NCBI GenBank assembly: GCA_018267365.1
Contig: JAFDYQ010000027.1
Coordinates: 1 to 62,513, forward strand
Length of the DNA stretch: 62,513 nucleotides
Source: Bacteroidota bacterium
Lineage (GTDB): Bacteria > Bacteroidota > Bacteroidia > Chitinophagales > LD1
Reading direction: 5' to 3'
Part shown: one piece after another, positions 35,481 through 45,689 of the stretch
Layout of the letters: every line of letters begins with the position of its first letter
Position numbering within the stretch: position 1 is the first letter of the stretch
Position numbers and translations under genes: made by a program
Notes under the pieces: generated by a model
The model's input: the letters and a program-made list of their open reading frames with translations, nothing else
Database searches by the model: none
Told to the model about the DNA's origin: nothing

Positions 35481-38400
35481 TCATTGTGTCAGTGACATTC
35501 TCAGCTGTAGGCCACCTTTCACATTGGTAGTAGGGAAGCTGGAAAGCACGCGAGGATTGGTGTGGCTATAGTCGCAGAATAGCCTCACGGTGATATTCTT
35601 ATTGACCATATAATCTATGGCGGGGCTGATAGTCAGTGTGCTGCTACCAGCTGTGATTTGCGGCAGACTCTGATCTATACGGTGATTGACCGTGACCCCA
35701 TCTCTGTAGGAGACGTCTACCTTAAATTTAAGGTCATTATCAAGCCGAAGCGGTTTGCCATTCTTGAGTTTGATAAAGTTTACTTTCAATCCTTTGATAA
35801 TATAGCCTGCACCAACTGTGATGGTGGTACTCTTGTTCTCTATAAGCTGATAATCGGCAAAAGTCATAGTGACGGTGCGTGAGGTCTTATAGTCAAAGCG
35901 CGCACTGATCTTATTGACAAAGGTCATATCTATACCGATCAGAGGAGAGAACTGCTCATTCATCACTATACTAGGCATATTGAGGCTTGAGTAAAAGTTA
36001 TTACTGATAGAATCCACGCGACTGAGATTTTTATTGGTATACTGTGCATCAAGATTGGTCTGAAAGCTGCTGACAGTGAGTGTAGAGCTATAACCGTGAG
36101 ATAACGTGAAGTTGGAAAATACCTTTTTCAGCCATTTGATCTTGGTCAGGCCATTGTATGTGATACGCCAGTTAGGCATAGGTGTAGATTTGAATGGATT
36201 CAGATTTACCCTATGAGCATCCTGATGATTGTACGCTGCCAGGAACGATGCGATCAATACGTCCTGCTGCAGCGGCCCATAGCCATACCTGTAGTTTACA
36301 TTGGTACGGGTATGTGTAGAGTCGGTGGGATCCAGATAGTTTCCTACAGAATTTGGATTAGCTGTACCCAGGCGCTGAGAGATGATGGCCCGGTTATTTT
36401 CAAAGTCTTTGTAGGTCTGCGAAAATCCCTGAGCATCAATATTATTGAAGAATGTCCTGACCGGTACATAAGAGATAGTATAGGAGCCTATGGTCATCTG
36501 GTTTAGATGCTCCCAGCCATCGCCTGGCGTCACAACCTTAAAGAATTGGCTCTGGTTTTCCGAATATTCGCGGAAGAGGGATAGATCTATTTTGAAATCC
36601 GGGAACAATTCAAAGCCGGCCCTAATATCCAGTCGTGTCAGTTTTGTTTGGGTGAAGCGTGTATTAAGCAAGGTGTCCGAACTGATCCAACCCTTGCCCG
36701 CAGCTCTATCCAGCCACCTATTAGCTGCCAGCGTGTCTATGGACCCAAAGAGCCTGTCTCCCGGCTGTCCCCCAAATGCAAAATCATAGCCGGGAGCAGC
36801 AAGTTTCGTATTATTGCCTATCAGATTGGTAGCGGGCATAAAGCCTGCGAGCGTAGTTCCCTTAGTCTCTTTATATTCTACACTACCCGTTTTTAGAGAT
36901 AGCAGCGGCCGCATGAGCACAGATACAAAAGGATCAGGAGGCATTTGTTTCTGCCGGTAGTCTTTGCGTTTGGCACGGATCTGCTTTTTTACAGCTTTGA
37001 TCTCAGCTTTGAGTTGTTTGGATTTTACTTTTTGCACAGAGTCTGGCATAGCCTTGTCATTGCCTAGGGCCAGCAGGTCCTGCTGCAGTTTATCCCGCCG
37101 CTCTATCAGCTTATCTATTTCTTCTTTGATTTTTTCGCGGGTCTTGCGTATGGCTTCGCGCTTCTTGTCATTTTCTTTCTTGTCACCGAGGCTGGGATTA
37201 GGCTGATTGTATTTTTTCAGGAAGGGTACCTTGTCATAGATCTTCTTAAAGTTTAGATCCACTTTGCCTCTTAGATTTTGGGTGTTGCTGATAATGTTAC
37301 CCAAGGGGTTATTCGTGTGAAATTTTGTGGCCGAGTCATACACCTGCGGCGCAGCTACCCATGTATATGTAGAGGCGTATCCTGCATTGGCAGAGACGAA
37401 GTCAAAGGCAGGGATCTTATTGATAGGTAATGTATAGGCTGCGGCAAAGTTCTGAGCATAATTGGTATTACGGCCGCCCTTTTTAAAGTTATTCCAGATA
37501 AAGTCTTTTTTCTCCCGGGTGTTTACTTCACCATCATACTCGTCTATACGAGACTGGTTGGTAGCGGTATAATCTATGCTTAGCGATTTAAAAGGATTAT
37601 ACTTAAATGCATACATCCGATTCCATCGGAAGGACTTATTGTATGTAGTAGGGATGGAGTCTCCTACATCGCCGAGGTTTCGCAGTTTTATAGAGTTGAA
37701 ATCACGATTGACATCAGTATTGAAACTGAGCGTGGCGGGCATCAGGTTAAAATTGAAATCTCGGAAGATATCCAGCCACTTTGTCCTTGCTTTGATGATG
37801 CGTTTGAGTGGTGTAAATTCTTTGGCCTGAGGTGAAAAACTCCAGGCTACAATACCCACATGTGTTTTGCGCTTATTGAGTTCTATAAAGGGATCGCTTA
37901 GTAGTATTTCATTGTATGAATAAGTAAAGCTAAAGTTGGCCGGATCGTAGACGCGTTGTACTTTGCTCTTCAGCTTTGGCATGATACGCACACCGGTAAA
38001 GTTGAAGCCTCTACGTGTATTAATAGTTTCAATTTGACGTTTATATGCTTTGACTGAGTCTGAGGATACGCCGGCCTTCTGCATGGCTGCTATCTCTTGT
38101 ACGGAGCGGACATCATTCATGTATGGATCAAACTCCGGCAGACTGAATGATTGTGTGATATTGCCAAAGAATGGCAGGCGGATGCCCGCCTTGACAGGAA
38201 ATAACTTACCTAGCTCCAGATTGCCCGATGCAGAATATTGGTACAGGTCATCCTTATAGCGCTGATCTATCTTCTGCTCTATCTGACCGAAGCCATGGGT
38301 GTGCATACTGCCTGTCAGATTTACCCTCCCGAGATCGGCCAGTTTGATGGCCACTTCTCCCAGGGCGGCGGTACCACCGTGCTGGTCCAGACCAGAGAGT

Positions 38401-41400
38401 CGTAATTCATCGAACCACACCTCTACACACTTTGACTGGCCATCATCATAAGGATTGTGGTATACAGTGTCACCTTTTGCAGGGTTTTTGATACCGAGCA
38501 TCACATCTTTCAGTGCACCGAGGTCCGGGTTGCCTACTATACTGTATATACGACCATTTACAAACGTGTCGAAAGGCACGGTTTTAGGCCAGTTGATAGA
38601 GTTGCGATATACTTTGAGGTCTACCAGCAGCTGGAGGTCTACATCCACATTGTTTTGTGGTGGCCAGACCGAGTCGCGGTCTGCCGGTACATCACTGCTG
38701 AAATTGCTACGCTCCGACCTCGAGTCGAGCACGTGTACTGGTATTTCATATTGATAGTAGTTGGCAGTAAAATCTGTACCCAGACGTACAAAGGCTGTGA
38801 CATCGCCATCTCTGATAGGCGCCTCTCCCTCTATCCGGTTGGCGTGTACATACATATTGAGGTGATAGTAGCGCCGCATATCGATACTGATATTTTTGAA
38901 AACGGCTTTCGAGTTGCCATCCTGCAGACCACACACTTTCAGAGAGAGCGACTGCTCATTCTGCTGCACGTACTGATTAGTTTGTGCGCCTATGGCGTAG
39001 GTCCGGTCTATATTGGGAGGCAGGATATAGTTGACAGGTGTCTTGCCGCTATTCTCTTCTATATTCACCTTTCCTACGTTGAAGTAGGCATCGCTGGCGT
39101 TGTCATTAGGCAGGTAATCAGACCCCGGATCTATAGGATAAGCATATGCACGCCACTGGTTTCTTATCAGGTCCAGAGAGGCGAGACGGAGTATGGCGCT
39201 GGTATCCTTCCACCCTGTCATAAACATACGGATGAACTGGATTGCCTTAAAGTCCGGTAGGCTACCCACCTCTACATCATAGTCATGTATCGGTACCCGA
39301 AACTGGTACCACATTTCTGTCTCCCCATTAGCCGATGTGATGCCGGAGCTTTGCTTACTGATGATGTATTTGTTGTTTCCGACATCCATACCAGGCTTCA
39401 GATCTATGCGATATTGGAAGTACTCCTCATCTTCATTGAGAGATTTATCCTTATTTAAATCTTCATTATCCGGCAGGCTGGTACCGGCATTGCTCAGGGA
39501 GTTTCCGGATTGCACAGGTGTATTGCCATCCGGGCCATTATAGTTTTTATAGCGTTTAGTGATATCGCTCTCTGACGCGAGAGAAGCATCATTAAAGAAG
39601 GTATAGTTGTCTGAAGAGGGATCTGACTGCAGCTTTGCGAAAGCGGTCGCATCCATAAAGGACTGACAGTTGGTCAGGAAAGAGGCAAGGCTGTCACGCT
39701 CGTCCTGGTCGCGAAATCCGTCAAAACCGACATCCTCATACGGCCTGTCCTGATCGGATGTAAAGGCCGTGGTCAGCGGCAGCAGCTTAGGTACGAGGCC
39801 CCATCCCGTGCGGTCTACCTGGCTGCGGTCCTGATTGAGTCCATTCTCCATAAAGAGGCGTGAGTCTTTCAGCACATCTTCGGATATATTGCCGAGATTG
39901 ATATAAAGCTGACCGCCCTGGCTCTGCGGATGACCCAGAAAAGGGTCCAGCATCCAAAACTCGATGAACTCTACGTTAGTAGACTCCAGATCGGTATTGT
40001 CCAGCGCTCGCATGATACCACCCCAACGCGATTGTGGATTTTTCAGGCTTCCGTTTGAATTGACACCGGCAGACACGCCCGGTGTCGCACTATTGCTTTG
40101 CTCATAGTTATACGGGCCGCGCTCCAGTGGATAGAGGGCGAGGTCAAATGTGTAGATATTATTGTCGAGGAGCTGGTTAGGCTTATTGGGGAAGATCTCT
40201 TTTTGCGATACGATACGCTGATAGGGTTCTGTAATGTTAGGATTGTTGACGTAAAAAGTATTGTCTATCCGATACCAGGCAAATTTTGCTCTGTTGTATC
40301 CGTACTGCAGGTTGTTTACATTATCGGCTTCCGGAAACATATTTCGACCGCTGGCATCAGGGGAGTTTCGCGGAGTAGACGCCAGGCGCCAGTTGTTGAG
40401 TGGATTTTTGAGGTCGTAGTTGGTCGTAGTACCTTCAAAGTCGTCCACATATACCTGCGCCTGACCGGAAGCATTGTTGATCGACTTCTGGCTACCCGGA
40501 GAGAGATGCGCTACCTCCGCATAGCCGGAGATGGTTGACATTTCCTTGGTAGAGTAGACGGGCAGTTTGTCGAGAGCCTTGGTCAGCCACGGGGCATTGG
40601 TCTCATACTTGATATCTGCTCCGAAGATGGTATTCGATATCGGATCCTCACCTATATTTACTTTTTGGGTAAAAGGCCGCTCCGTCATGTGCATGACTGT
40701 GGCACCTATATTGATCTTTTTGGTGAGCAGATAGTCCAGGCGTGTGCCGTATAGCGATTTTTGCTGAAATCCAAACTGGCTATTATTCTCAAAATCAATT
40801 TTGACTTGCTGACCGGAGTTGAGGACACCCTGATTCAGAATTGTAACTCTGCCCAGACTATAGTCTACCTCATAGTCCACACCTTCTTTGAGCAGTGCGC
40901 CGCCGGCAGATACTTTCACCGACCCCTTTGGTATATTGATGCCGCCGAGAGATATCTGACTGCCGTTAGCTCCCTTGTACTGGCCGCGTATCATGAAGCG
41001 GTTTCGCTCAGGAAATTGTTGTGCGTTAAATTTTGTAGAGTCATATAGCTCCTGATAGACATACTGCCCCGAGGTCTGGGTAGAGGTGCCGCATGCGGTA
41101 AACGCCTTTTGAAGATCGCTGCCGAAAGGCTCGAGAACAGGGAAAATGAGTCGTCCGTTTTGAGGAATGATAGTAATGCCCGGTACAAAGTCAAACTGGC
41201 CATCGGGCTGCGCATCTCCCTGCACATTGAGGTTGTCCATGTTCAGCACCTTGATGAGCTGTTTGCCTTTCAGACAGCCTTGTGGCATAAATTGTTTTTC
41301 ACCGCCTCCCGGATCATTGTAGTATATATTCAGACGAAAATCTTCCGGACTGACCTGATAGGCACCCAGCGAGTAAATGTTTTTCATCATCAGCTTATAG

Positions 41401-42929
41401 TAAGGCAGGTTCACACGGAGTGCCGTACCCTTGATGAGTTTCAGGTAGATCACCTTGCTGACGCTATTGGAGTCCGGCGGGATATCAGTAGAGAATTCAC
41501 CCACTTTGTAGACCTGCCCGTTGATTTCGTATTGGTAGGCTACACCGAGCACATCATTGGGATTTAGTGCCGTATTGAGAGAGAGATAGCCGAGATTGGG
41601 GCTGAAGGTATACTCCGTAGGCTGGAGTTTGCGTGCATAGGTTTTCTCAAAGTCTGTACCCTGTGAGAGGCCCAGACTTGTCATTGTATTCTCTACGTGA
41701 TCTACATAGCGACCGTTCAGATTGCTGGCCACTGCGGCGTAGAGTCCGTTACTGCTATTGTCGGGATTGCCTGAGCCATTTGCGGTAGCGGGGTAGTTAT
41801 GTGGATTCTTTTCGCCGAGGTCTGCCAGGGCTACTACGTCACGCACGTTTGTAGTAGTACCATTACGGTTAGTCACCCATACTTCCAGCCTGGTAATGTT
41901 TACGATAGACTGTATCGTAGGCATATTACTCAGTGCGTAGTCATATTGGTCTCTGAAGTGCTGCGCAAGGAAGTAGTGCTTATTCTCATCATACTGGTCT
42001 GCCCGCAGCTCAAAGTTGGTCCTCTGAGCACCATTGTCTACTGTGATGGTCTGCGTCTTGGACTTTTGCTGAGACACGATGGTGGTCCATGTGAGGCGAC
42101 CAAACTGCAATGTAGTTTTGAAGCCGAAGAGTGACTGGCTACCGTTGATAAGGCGTGTAGGTAGCGTCATATTCACATTGCCTATGGCGATCTCTTTAAT
42201 GATGTCATCCTCTTTGCCCGTGTAGCCGAGTTTCACCTGATTGTTAAAGTCAAATCCGCTTTGAGTGTTATACTTCAGACCGAGTTGTAGCTTATCACCG
42301 ATCTTGGCTACGACATTCATGTTAATATTCATGTCAAAGTCAAAGCCTCCCGTATGGCGATTACGGATCGGTATATTGGGATTGTCTATTTTCTGATAGT
42401 TGCCACCGAGAGTCAGGTCCAGGTTACCTTGAGGTTTTACTTCGATCTTGGTACCTCCGAAGAGGCGATCCAGGATCTTATTTTTCATATTGATCGGCGG
42501 GATGATGCTCTTGTCTTCTATCAGGGTGATGGCGCGTGAGCGGTTCTTGAAGTAGTCGTTGCGCTCTTGTTTCTCGGTATACTTCAGATACTCCTCGTAG
42601 GTGAGGTACATAGGTTCTTTGATATCTACATCTCCTACCTTTTCGGTCACTACATACTTACCGGTCACAGGGTCGTACTCTACATCCTTTTTGACGTTAG
42701 CGGGATCCGGTAGATAAAACGGATCTTTTTTTGTGTCCGTCACATGGTCCCCCTGACGGTCAGTCATAGGATATTTGAGCGTGGGCGAGTCAGGTAGAGG
42801 TGCGGGCTCAGCAGTAGGAGCGGGGTCGCTGGTCCACAGCTTATGATACGTGGCAGAGTAGCCGAGCAGCATCGTACTCATAGCCGCCAGCGTCAGAATG
42901 CCCGTATATATCTTATGCCTTACCTGCAT
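35481..42929 (-). CDS. sprA: Type IX secretion outer-membrane translocon SprA
   Basis: SprA forms the giant single-chain beta-barrel through which T9SS cargo crosses the outer membrane. At 2482 residues it has the family's usual size. It has an N-terminal signal/anchor (about 1-28), the repeated SprA N-terminal blocks with WTTIVSQQKSKTQTITV and GGTKIEVKPQGNLDLTLGG, and many amphipathic beta strands to the very C-terminus (LQLRMSLTQ). A highly charged Lys/Glu/Arg helical stretch at about residues 1915-1995 interrupts the barrel. The ATG directly abuts the ruvA stop with no spacer, so ruvA-sprA are translationally linked; this gene order is known from other Bacteroidota. Confidence 0.96.
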   Translation of the reverse strand: MQVRHKIYTGILTLAAMSTMLLGYSATYHKLWTSDPAPTAEPAPLPDSPTLKYPMTDRQGDHVTDTKKDPFYLPDPANVKKDVEYDPVTGKYVVTEKVGDVDIKEPMYLTYEEYLKYTEKQERNDYFKNRSRAITLIEDKSIIPPINMKNKILDRLFGGTKIEVKPQGNLDLTLGGNYQKIDNPNIPIRNRHTGGFDFDMNINMNVVAKIGDKLQLGLKYNTQSGFDFNNQVKLGYTGKEDDIIKEIAIGNVNMTLPTRLINGSQSLFGFKTTLQFGRLTWTTIVSQQKSKTQTITVDNGAQRTNFELRADQYDENKHYFLAQHFRDQYDYALSNMPTIQSIVNITRLEVWVTNRNGTTTNVRDVVALADLGEKNPHNYPATANGSGNPDNSSNGLYAAVASNLNGRYVDHVENTMTSLGLSQGTDFEKTYARKLQPTEYTFSPNLGYLSLNTALNPNDVLGVAYQYEINGQVYKVGEFSTDIPPDSNSVSKVIYLKLIKGTALRVNLPYYKLMMKNIYSLGAYQVSPEDFRLNIYYNDPGGGEKQFMPQGCLKGKQLIKVLNMDNLNVQGDAQPDGQFDFVPGITIIPQNGRLIFPVLEPFGSDLQKAFTACGTSTQTSGQYVYQELYDSTKFNAQQFPERNRFMIRGQYKGANGSQISLGGINIPKGSVKVSAGGALLKEGVDYEVDYSLGRVTILNQGVLNSGQQVKIDFENNSQFGFQQKSLYGTRLDYLLTKKINIGATVMHMTERPFTQKVNIGEDPISNTIFGADIKYETNAPWLTKALDKLPVYSTKEMSTISGYAEVAHLSPGSQKSINNASGQAQVYVDDFEGTTTNYDLKNPLNNWRLASTPRNSPDASGRNMFPEADNVNNLQYGYNRAKFAWYRIDNTFYVNNPNITEPYQRIVSQKEIFPNKPNQLLDNNIYTFDLALYPLERGPYNYEQSNSATPGVSAGVNSNGSLKNPQSRWGGIMRALDNTDLESTNVEFIEFWMLDPFLGHPQSQGGQLYINLGNISEDVLKDSRLFMENGLNQDRSQVDRTGWGLVPKLLPLTTAFTSDQDRPYEDVGFDGFRDQDERDSLASFLTNCQSFMDATAFAKLQSDPSSDNYTFFNDASLASESDITKRYKNYNGPDGNTPVQSGNSLSNAGTSLPDNEDLNKDKSLNEDEEYFQYRIDLKPGMDVGNNKYIISKQSSGITSANGETEMWYQFRVPIHDYDVEVGSLPDFKAIQFIRMFMTGWKDTSAILRLASLDLIRNQWRAYAYPIDPGSDYLPNDNASDAYFNVGKVNIEENSGKTPVNYILPPNIDRTYAIGAQTNQYVQQNEQSLSLKVCGLQDGNSKAVFKNISIDMRRYYHLNMYVHANRIEGEAPIRDGDVTAFVRLGTDFTANYYQYEIPVHVLDSRSERSNFSSDVPADRDSVWPPQNNVDVDLQLLVDLKVYRNSINWPKTVPFDTFVNGRIYSIVGNPDLGALKDVMLGIKNPAKGDTVYHNPYDDGQSKCVEVWFDELRLSGLDQHGGTAALGEVAIKLADLGRVNLTGSMHTHGFGQIEQKIDQRYKDDLYQYSASGNLELGKLFPVKAGIRLPFFGNITQSFSLPEFDPYMNDVRSVQEIAAMQKAGVSSDSVKAYKRQIETINTRRGFNFTGVRIMPKLKSKVQRVYDPANFSFTYSYNEILLSDPFIELNKRKTHVGIVAWSFSPQAKEFTPLKRIIKARTKWLDIFRDFNFNLMPATLSFNTDVNRDFNSIKLRNLGDVGDSIPTTYNKSFRWNRMYAFKYNPFKSLSIDYTATNQSRIDEYDGEVNTREKKDFIWNNFKKGGRNTNYAQNFAAAYTLPINKIPAFDFVSANAGYASTYTWVAAPQVYDSATKFHTNNPLGNIISNTQNLRGKVDLNFKKIYDKVPFLKKYNQPNPSLGDKKENDKKREAIRKTREKIKEEIDKLIERRDKLQQDLLALGNDKAMPDSVQKVKSKQLKAEIKAVKKQIRAKRKDYRQKQMPPDPFVSVLMRPLLSLKTGSVEYKETKGTTLAGFMPATNLIGNNTKLAAPGYDFAFGGQPGDRLFGSIDTLAANRWLDRAAGKGWISSDTLLNTRFTQTKLTRLDIRAGFELFPDFKIDLSLFREYSENQSQFFKVVTPGDGWEHLNQMTIGSYTISYVPVRTFFNNIDAQGFSQTYKDFENNRAIISQRLGTANPNSVGNYLDPTDSTHTRTNVNYRYGYGPLQQDVLIASFLAAYNHQDAHRVNLNPFKSTPMPNWRITYNGLTKIKWLKKVFSNFTLSHGYSSTLTVSSFQTNLDAQYTNKNLSRVDSISNNFYSSLNMPSIVMNEQFSPLIGIDMTFVNKISARFDYKTSRTVTMTFADYQLIENKSTTITVGAGYIIKGLKVNFIKLKNGKPLRLDNDLKFKVDVSYRDGVTVNHRIDQSLPQITAGSSTLTISPAIDYMVNKNITVRLFCDYSHTNPRVLSSFPTTNVKGGLQLRMSLTQ

Positions 42930-43526
42930 TTACAATTGCTTCAAAGATTCCTTGATCATACCCTCCACGGACAACGAAGGGTCGCCTGCAGAAACTTTAG
43001 TTAGTACTTTTTCTACAGCAGCCTTGGTGAATCCTAGCGCCATGAGCGCATTTAACGCCTCATCTCTATTGGTATTGTGACTGCGTGGAGAAATTAAGAC
43101 ATCCCCGGACACTTTGCCTATCTTGTCTTTGAGCTCCAGTATCAGGCGCTTGGCAGACTTTGGCCCGATGCCTTTCACACTTTGGATCATAGCCTCATTT
43201 TCTGTGAGGATGGCATGCTGGACCTCCTCCGGCCTGAAGCTGGACAGCATCATGCGCGCCGTCGCGGCGCCGACACCTGATACAGAAATGAGTTTTTCGA
43301 AAATATCTTTCTCCAGCTCTGTAGAGAAGCCATACATGTCAAAACCGGAGACAGATTGGTTCTCACTTTTCACCACGAGAGAAATGTGCAGCAGGGTCTG
43401 GTCCAGATTTTGCACCTGGGCATAGGTATGCAGGCTGATCTTGACCATATACCCTATGCCACCCACATCCATGATCACATGCGTGGGACTTTTATACACG
43501 ATTTTACCGTTCAGGTATGCTATCAT
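42930..43526 (-). CDS. ruvA: Holliday junction branch migration protein RuvA
   Basis: Binds four-way DNA junctions and loads the RuvB helicase. The 198-residue protein starts with the OB fold (MIAYLNGKIVYKSPTHVIMD), has the two helix-hairpin-helix motifs FEKLISVSGVGAATARMML and MIQSVKGIGPKSAKRLI, and ends with the RuvB-binding domain ALNALMALGFTKAAVEKVL. The length is normal. It is the first gene of the ruvA-sprA pair; its promoter is not obvious in the 303-nt gap upstream. Confidence 0.96.
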   Translation of the reverse strand: MIAYLNGKIVYKSPTHVIMDVGGIGYMVKISLHTYAQVQNLDQTLLHISLVVKSENQSVSGFDMYGFSTELEKDIFEKLISVSGVGAATARMMLSSFRPEEVQHAILTENEAMIQSVKGIGPKSAKRLILELKDKIGKVSGDVLISPRSHNTNRDEALNALMALGFTKAAVEKVLTKVSAGDPSLSVEGMIKESLKQL

Positions 43527-43829
43527 TCCTCTTTATCTAAAGTCAAAAACCACCCTCACCTCAGTGGCTTCTTCTTAAAAAGAGTCAGCACTGAAATGCA
43601 TGGAATGGGCACAATACGTCTTGCCTCAGTGACGTACACGAGCATAGCTCCGCTAGTGTATCGCTGATACAAAATTCGAAATCGGGCTAAAATATGAACT
43701 TTGACCTGATAACGGGTAGAATTGACCGATAGTCGCGTGTTTAGGTGGCTAGAATAATCTACAGGGGTGAAAGTATAAAAAAATGTCAAAATACCCTATT
43801 TCCGCGGTATTCAGGCAGATTTTTTTAAA
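43527..43829. other. 303-nt intergenic region between ruvA and gatA
   Basis: No supportable gene is seen. It must hold the 3' end of the gatA transcript and the ruvA promoter (both minus strand). I see only a short palindrome GTATCgctGATAC near 43658 and no consensus TTTG/TAnnTTTG pair or strong hairpin. A small unannotated RNA cannot be excluded. Confidence 0.4.
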
Positions 43830-45251
43830 TTATGGATATAAAGTAGACCACTGCATCAGTGTCTTAGAGAAGCCAAACAGCTTCGCATCCTCATGCTTCT
43901 CTGCCATCAGTTGTATACCAATAGGCAATCCCTCTGCACTCTTTGCCAGCGGCAGTGAAATAGCGGGTACGCCTACCAGATTGGCTAGTACTGTATAGAT
44001 ATCAGCCAAGTACATCTCAGTAGGGTCGCTTGTCTTTTCGCCCAGCTTAAATGCAATAGATGGGGCCGTAGGCAGCAGGATGAAATCATAGCTGCGGAAT
44101 ATCTCACTAATCTGCTCACTGAGCATGCGGCGCACCTTCTGGGCACGAGAGTAGTAGGCATCATAGTAGCCGGCGCTCAGTACGAATGTGCCGAGCATGA
44201 TACGGTTCTTGACCTCGCGGCCAAAGCCCTCCGTGCGGCTCAGTTTATAGACGCTGTCCATCTCAGTAGCACGAGGCGAACGGTAGCCGTAGTGCACCCC
44301 GTCAAAGCGGGCAAGATTAGAAGAAGCCTCTGCAGTAGACAGCACATAATACACGGGTATCAGATAGTCGGTCAGGTCAAAATTTACCTCTTCGATCGTA
44401 TGCCCTTCGGACTTGAGTTTTGCTATGATCCTCTCTGTCTCGCTGCGCACCTCTGTGTTGATTCCCTGGTGGTCTACCGTATTTTTTAGCACCGCTATGC
44501 GGGCTTTTTTCTCAAACTTTTCGGTACTGTAAGATGGTACAGGCTTAGATGATGCTGTGCTATCATATTCATCAGCACCGGCCATTATCTCCATGACCAG
44601 AGCGCTATCTTCTACAGAGTGAGAGAGCGGGCCTATCTGGTCAAAGGAAGAAGCATAGGCAATCAGTCCCCAGCGCGATACGCGACCGTAGGTAGGTTTG
44701 AATCCCACTACGCCACAAAAAGATGCCGGCTGGCGTATAGAGCCACCTGTGTCTGATCCTAATGAGACGAGGCACATATCTGCCTGCACAGCTACTGCAC
44801 TGCCGCCAGATGAGCCCCCCGGCACCCGTGAGTTGTCCCGGGCATTTAGCACCGGGCCGTAGGCGGAGTTTTCATTGCTCGAGCCCATGGCAAATTCATC
44901 ACAATTCAGCCGGCCAATGATGATAGCATCTTCTGCCAGCAAGCGCTCTACTACGGTAGAGGAATAGATAGACTCAAACCCTTCCAATATCCTTGATCCG
45001 GCAGATACTTTATGGCCACGGTAGCAGATATTATCCTTGATCGCGATCACCATGCCATAGAGGCGACCCCTGCCTGTGGTTTTGCCATCGAGCTCCGCTG
45101 CGCGCGCCATTGCCTCCTCGCCATAGACTTCCAAAAAAGCATTGAGATGGCGATTAGATTCTATATTGGTCAGATAGGTAGTCACGAGGCTTTTCAGGTC
45201 TGTCTGACCGCTGCCGATGGCTGCCTGTATCTCCTTGTGGGTCTGAAACAT
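43830..45251 (-). CDS. gatA: Asp/Glu-tRNA amidotransferase subunit A (GatA)
   Basis: The glutaminase subunit of GatCAB, which amidates Glu-tRNA(Gln) and/or Asp-tRNA(Asn). The 473-residue protein shows the amidase-signature triad Lys72 (AIKDN), cis-Ser147 (VPGGSSGGSA) and Ser171 (SDTGGSIRQPA), with the spacing expected for GatA. The C-terminal block LANLVGVPAISLPLAKSAEG is also typical. GatB and GatC are not in the window. The gene follows tatA on the same strand but is separated from it by a strong terminator. Confidence 0.96.
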   Translation of the reverse strand: MFQTHKEIQAAIGSGQTDLKSLVTTYLTNIESNRHLNAFLEVYGEEAMARAAELDGKTTGRGRLYGMVIAIKDNICYRGHKVSAGSRILEGFESIYSSTVVERLLAEDAIIIGRLNCDEFAMGSSNENSAYGPVLNARDNSRVPGGSSGGSAVAVQADMCLVSLGSDTGGSIRQPASFCGVVGFKPTYGRVSRWGLIAYASSFDQIGPLSHSVEDSALVMEIMAGADEYDSTASSKPVPSYSTEKFEKKARIAVLKNTVDHQGINTEVRSETERIIAKLKSEGHTIEEVNFDLTDYLIPVYYVLSTAEASSNLARFDGVHYGYRSPRATEMDSVYKLSRTEGFGREVKNRIMLGTFVLSAGYYDAYYSRAQKVRRMLSEQISEIFRSYDFILLPTAPSIAFKLGEKTSDPTEMYLADIYTVLANLVGVPAISLPLAKSAEGLPIGIQLMAEKHEDAKLFGFSKTLMQWSTLYP

Positions 45252-45273
45252 TTATGACTGTTGGTATACTGCT

Positions 45274-45322
45274 AAAAAAATTTGGATGCTCACCTGCTAT
45301 ACTTGCAGAGGAGCATCCAAAT
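45274..45322 (-). terminator. Terminator of tatA, lying just upstream of gatA
   Basis: On the minus strand a perfect 12-bp stem (ATTTGGATGCTC / GAGCATCCAAAT) with a 19-nt loop is followed by a run of seven T. It starts 34 nt after the tatA stop and its T run ends about 22 nt before the gatA start codon, so it could also influence gatA expression. Confidence 0.85.
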
Positions 45323-45355
45323 ATAGTAAGATGCCTAAAAATTAAAGCGTTAAGA

Positions 45356-45559
45356 TTACTTGGCGTCAGATGGTGGGACCTGAGTCGGCTTTTCTTTCAT
45401 GCCTTCTTCGATCTCATTCCTGATATTAGACTTAGCCGCATTAAACTCGCGCACGCCCTGACCGAGGCCGCGCATCAGCTCAGGGATCTTTTTGCCGCCA
45501 AACAGGACCAATACTACCGCCAGTATCAAAATTATCTCCGGTGTGCCTAATCCAAACAT
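45356..45559 (-). CDS. tatA: Twin-arginine translocase subunit TatA
   Basis: The pore-forming subunit of the Tat pathway that exports folded proteins. The 67-residue protein has the short N-terminal helix ([20 protein letters not shown]), the hinge Phe-Gly, the amphipathic helix [15 protein letters not shown] and a charged, disordered tail. The length and motif fit TatA rather than TatB. A TATCTTTG -7 element precedes it and a strong hairpin ends it, so it is a single-gene transcript. TatC is elsewhere. Confidence 0.95.
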   Translation of the reverse strand: MFGLGTPEIILILAVVLVLFGGKKIPELMRGLGQGVREFNAAKSNIRNEIEEGMKEKPTQVPPSDAK

Positions 45560-45577
45560 TGTAAATTGATTTTACTG

Positions 45578-45585
45578 CAAAGATA
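45578..45585 (-). promoter_or_regulatory. Candidate -7 element for tatA
   Basis: On the minus strand TATCTTTG fits TAnnTTTG and lies 18 nt before the tatA ATG. A TTTG lies 23 nt further upstream, slightly longer than usual spacing. Confidence 0.5.
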
Positions 45586-45651
45586 GGAATAAATACGACA
45601 AGGCATGCCAAACGGATGTTAAACCTAACGTCGGTAGATATGAGGCGAAAA

Positions 45652-45681
45652 TTGTACAAAAGGTCAATTTTAATATCTTTA
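45652..45681 (+). promoter_or_regulatory. Possible udk promoter, near-leaderless
   Basis: TTG (45652-45654), 19 nt, TATCTTTA (45674-45681): seven of eight -7 positions match. It ends only 8 nt before the udk ATG, so a transcript from it would have almost no leader. Confidence 0.25.
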
Positions 45682-45689
45682 AGACCCGT

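Noticed and set aside
38457..39260. A 267-codon open frame on the plus strand inside sprA, plus several others of 80-150 codons
   Set aside because: They are antisense to a well-supported 2482-codon gene, have no recognisable domains, and arise from its codon composition.
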